In this document: one piece after another, positions 61,865-64,000 of the stretch | Layout: every line of letters begins with the position of its first letter | How positions within the stretch are numbered: position 1 is the first letter of the stretch | NCBI GenBank assembly: GCA_956465555.1 | Contig: OY101126.1 | Location: 1,282,501-1,346,500, forward strand | DNA: 64,000 nt | Source: Nitzschia sp. pyKryTriq1 | Taxonomy: Eukaryota; Bacillariophyta; Bacillariophyceae; Bacillariales; Bacillariaceae | Direction: 5' to 3' | Notes under the pieces: generated by a model | What the model was told of the DNA's origin: nothing | The model's input: only the letters and a program-made list of their open reading frames with translations | Database searches by the model: none | Program-made: the position numbers and the translations under genes

Positions 61865-62615
61865 ATGCAGTATTTATTGACAACGAGGAAAATACGTCGC
61901 CTCAAGAATAACGAATCTCGGCTAGACATCACCACCAGGCCGCTTCCTCAGCAGCAGGAAAAGAAGACGAACAACGAGAACGAGAACGCCTGCACACCAG
62001 CTCTCCACCAACCTCTCTACAAAGTCTCCGATCGATTCGAAAAATATGTAAACGCCACTCGATTCCTATCCTCTGGTACCCTGAACGAGCCCTTGGTTTG
62101 CGAATTTAAGAATGAAAGACTTCCTGGAAACATTTCGCCCACGCCATACAGCAGCTCTATGGGTGCTACTCCGTGTAGCAGCAACATGAAAATCAAGGGG
62201 ATCGACTGAAAATGGTCCAACTTTCAGAGGTCCAAGGTCGGAAAAACGAAAACCAAATTTCTATATCACGGACACGCTACTAATATTTCATGTCAACAGC
62301 AAGTCGGCATTGAATATTTCGAAATTCTTTCAAAAGATGGACATTTTGATCAGTTCCCACGAAGCTCAATTGACTGGAACACCCTTCTTGGCCAAAGGTG
62401 ACAAGTGCAGCCAACTACTCGAGATCTTTCCACCCAACTAGTATCTCATTGCAGCATTTTATGGAAGTCACGCAAGGAACTCCGACATTGGCTACTCGTT
62501 CTTTGATTTATCGGACGAAGCAGCACCACTTGATGGTCAACAAATACTCCCGGAAATCTACGAGGAGCGCAAAAGGGCAAGGCGTGTTTTGACCTATGCG
62601 TGCCATTGGACGTAG
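61865..62615 (+). pseudogene. GT61-type (DUF563) glycosyltransferase remnant
   Basis: In the frame from about 62175 the translation contains FFQKMDILISSHEAQLTG and FLAKGDKCSQLLEIFPP, the DUF563/GT61 core (usually DVLISxHGAqLTN and the PxGxxVIELFP strand). A TAG at 62439-62441 interrupts, then the same frame goes on with YLIAAFYGSHARNSDIGYSF and DLSDEAAPLD before TAG at 62615. Upstream, a different frame from ATG 61865 (114 codons, ending in GATPCSSNMKIKGID) may be the broken N-terminal part. The catalytic/conserved Gly of HGAQ is Glu here. GT61 enzymes transfer xylose or GlcNAc in plants. Consistent with decay, not with a working gene. Confidence 0.6.
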
Positions 62616-63256
62616 TACTGCAAGAATCGATTGAACGTTTTTTTTGGGACCGGAGGGATTGTTGCCGCCAAGCCGATGCGGAATAGGAAAACAATAAAGA
62701 GCCTTTTCTTGGCGGCAGCCGCTGTGAATGTCACTTTCTACACCACGTCCCTGTCGCTCATTCGCACAACCTCGTTACGTAACCCACCGGTGGGGGAGAC
62801 TGGGACTTAGCCATATAGCGTACTCTACTGGCCTGTATCCAATATTGCTCCCCCCGCACGCCCTTGCTCATCGAATAGAGAGACGAATAGGAGTACAATA
62901 GTAAAGACTTAACTCGTCACTGAACGAGGGAGTAGTCTCAAGCGCCTCATAGTATTAGCCTGCCTATTCTACTGTAAAATTCGTAAGTAGCAAGTCCCCT
63001 GGTCGACTCAATGGACTCAACATCGATCGGCGCGAAATTTGATGGCGAAAGCACGCGTGAACGCCTATATGATGCAGGGAAACAAAAAATTTGCAGTTCT
63101 TGATTTTTGTCGACCGAGTACTATTATTATTATAGTTAACCAAACACCCGATCCTAATAATAGAGTGATTGCGAGAGGCTGCGATATCACGACCGCATCA
63201 ATCATTCATTCATCAGCAAATAAGATAGCAAGCAATAAGCCAGCAACCACAACATC
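62616..63256. other. Intergenic region leading to sulfotransferase C
   Basis: Unremarkable until 63183-63256, which resembles the 5' flank of sulfotransferase B (reverse strand, about 56960-57033). Confidence 0.55.
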
Positions 63257-64000
63257 ATGATTTCCAGTAATGGGAACAACAACAACAACAACAACCACAA
63301 CAAAAACCCAACAAAAAGAAGCACCCCCCTCACTATTGTGTTGGTAGGGCTGGTTCTGGCGTCCACGATATTCTTGATCATAAGGAGCCAACGAGTCATC
63401 GTTCCATACTGGCCGAGTGGCGGTGCTAGTGCTGACGGCTGGGGGGGGTGGAACGAGGCCGAACATTTTTTTGGAGCGGCAGTAGAGGCTCTGACGAGTG
63501 CAGCAAGGACGAGGAGGAGGACGGATGATGATCTGGATGAGGATGAGGATGCTAGCAGTATTACTAATAATCAAGTGGATCTGGGCGGGAATGTAAAGGA
63601 TCCGCAATGGCAAGAAGAACAAAAGCAGCAGCAAGGAACAGGAGAACAAGAATTGCCGTACTTGGTCATGTTTGTGGGTCCCATGAAGACGGCCTCCACC
63701 ACCTTGCAAGCGGCCTTGACCATTTTGGAACAAAAGAAGATTCTGGCACAGGACAATTATGTGTACCTGGGACGACGCCACCCCTTCTTCGATTCTAGTA
63801 CGACCAGCAATAGGACGGAGTGGTCACCAATGGTAGAAGCCATTTTCGATTGCGGCAGGAACTATACGGAATGCTGGAAGGAGTATGGGGCTTTGGATGT
63901 GATAGAAGACCTGGCTTTGAAGCGGCAAAATGCCATTATCTATGAAGAATATTTATCACGTCCTAACTATGATATGCGTGCGCTACAACAATCGATACAA
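63257..64000 (+). CDS. Sulfotransferase-like type II membrane protein, paralogue C (3'-truncated by window)
   Basis: ATG 63257 opens a frame that remains open to the window end (248 codons). It has an Asn-run tail, an anchor TIVLVGLVLASTIFLII, then GGASADGWGGWNEAEHFFGA as in paralogue A, an Asp/Glu stem, and LPYLVMFVGPMKTASTTLQA with the PAPS loop. The next part (CGRNYTECWKEYGALDVIED, KRQNAIIYEEYL) is closer to paralogue B. The rest, including the VVVGYRRLFSW motif, lies beyond the window. Opposite strand to A and B. Confidence 0.75.
   Translation, partial: MISSNGNNNNNNNHNKNPTKRSTPLTIVLVGLVLASTIFLIIRSQRVIVPYWPSGGASADGWGGWNEAEHFFGAAVEALTSAARTRRRTDDDLDEDEDASSITNNQVDLGGNVKDPQWQEEQKQQQGTGEQELPYLVMFVGPMKTASTTLQAALTILEQKKILAQDNYVYLGRRHPFFDSSTTSNRTEWSPMVEAIFDCGRNYTECWKEYGALDVIEDLALKRQNAIIYEEYLSRPNYDMRALQQSIQ

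Overview
This is nuclear DNA of a stramenopile, most likely a raphid pennate diatom; a Seminavis-like species is only a guess. The signs are genes on both strands, short GT-AG introns of about 83-240 nt, secreted fasciclin (FAS1) proteins rich in Lys/Ser/Gly repeats, a stramenopile-type Crypton tyrosine recombinase, a diatom-style Ty1/copia gag fragment, and many secretory-pathway glycosyltransferases with poly-Ser/Asn/Asp tracts. There are no operons, no ribosome binding sites and no prokaryotic features.

Layout. 0-10 kb: 3' part of a renalase-like oxidoreductase, a membrane-anchored cyclophilin-like protein, a GT49/LARGE-like glycosyltransferase, and a FAS1 protein with Gly-Ser-Lys repeats. 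10-25 kb: an ankyrin+MYND protein, a bestrophin, sulfotransferase paralogue A, a thioredoxin-thioredoxin reductase fusion in reversed domain order with a signal peptide, a basic disordered protein, an amino-acid permease and a weakly carrier-like protein. 25-34 kb: a DUF2064 nucleotidyltransferase-like protein, a second FAS1 protein, a small membrane protein and a DEAH-box helicase. 34-40 kb is a repeat island: 82-bp tandem repeats, a deleted LTR retrotransposon, a Crypton-like recombinase gene and a MITE-like inverted repeat. 40-49 kb: a nucleotide-sugar 4,6-dehydratase, a GH81 endo-beta-1,3-glucanase and a SERGT/HPAT-like glycosyltransferase. 48.6-51.7 kb is a second decay zone: a broken Deltex-type E3 ligase, then a 1.74-kb TIR element with a TTA target duplication that encloses a broken gene. 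52-64 kb: a TOD1/MUCI70-like two-domain glycosyltransferase, sulfotransferase paralogue B, a 637-bp tandem duplication with (CTGT)n, a DGAT2-type acyltransferase, a secreted protein of unknown function, a GT61-type pseudogene, and the start of sulfotransferase paralogue C.

Many intact genes point to making, modifying or degrading cell-surface glycans and glycoproteins in the ER/Golgi and outside the cell: GT49-like, SERGT/HPAT-like and TOD1-like transferases, the 4,6-dehydratase, GH81, three sulfotransferases and two FAS1 proteins. Whether this grouping is functional or chance cannot be told from one window. Intergenic regions are rich in GTAC/GGTACC-like palindromes and TAGTAGTA-type runs. 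Exon boundaries were inferred by eye from splice consensus, reading phase and domain continuity.
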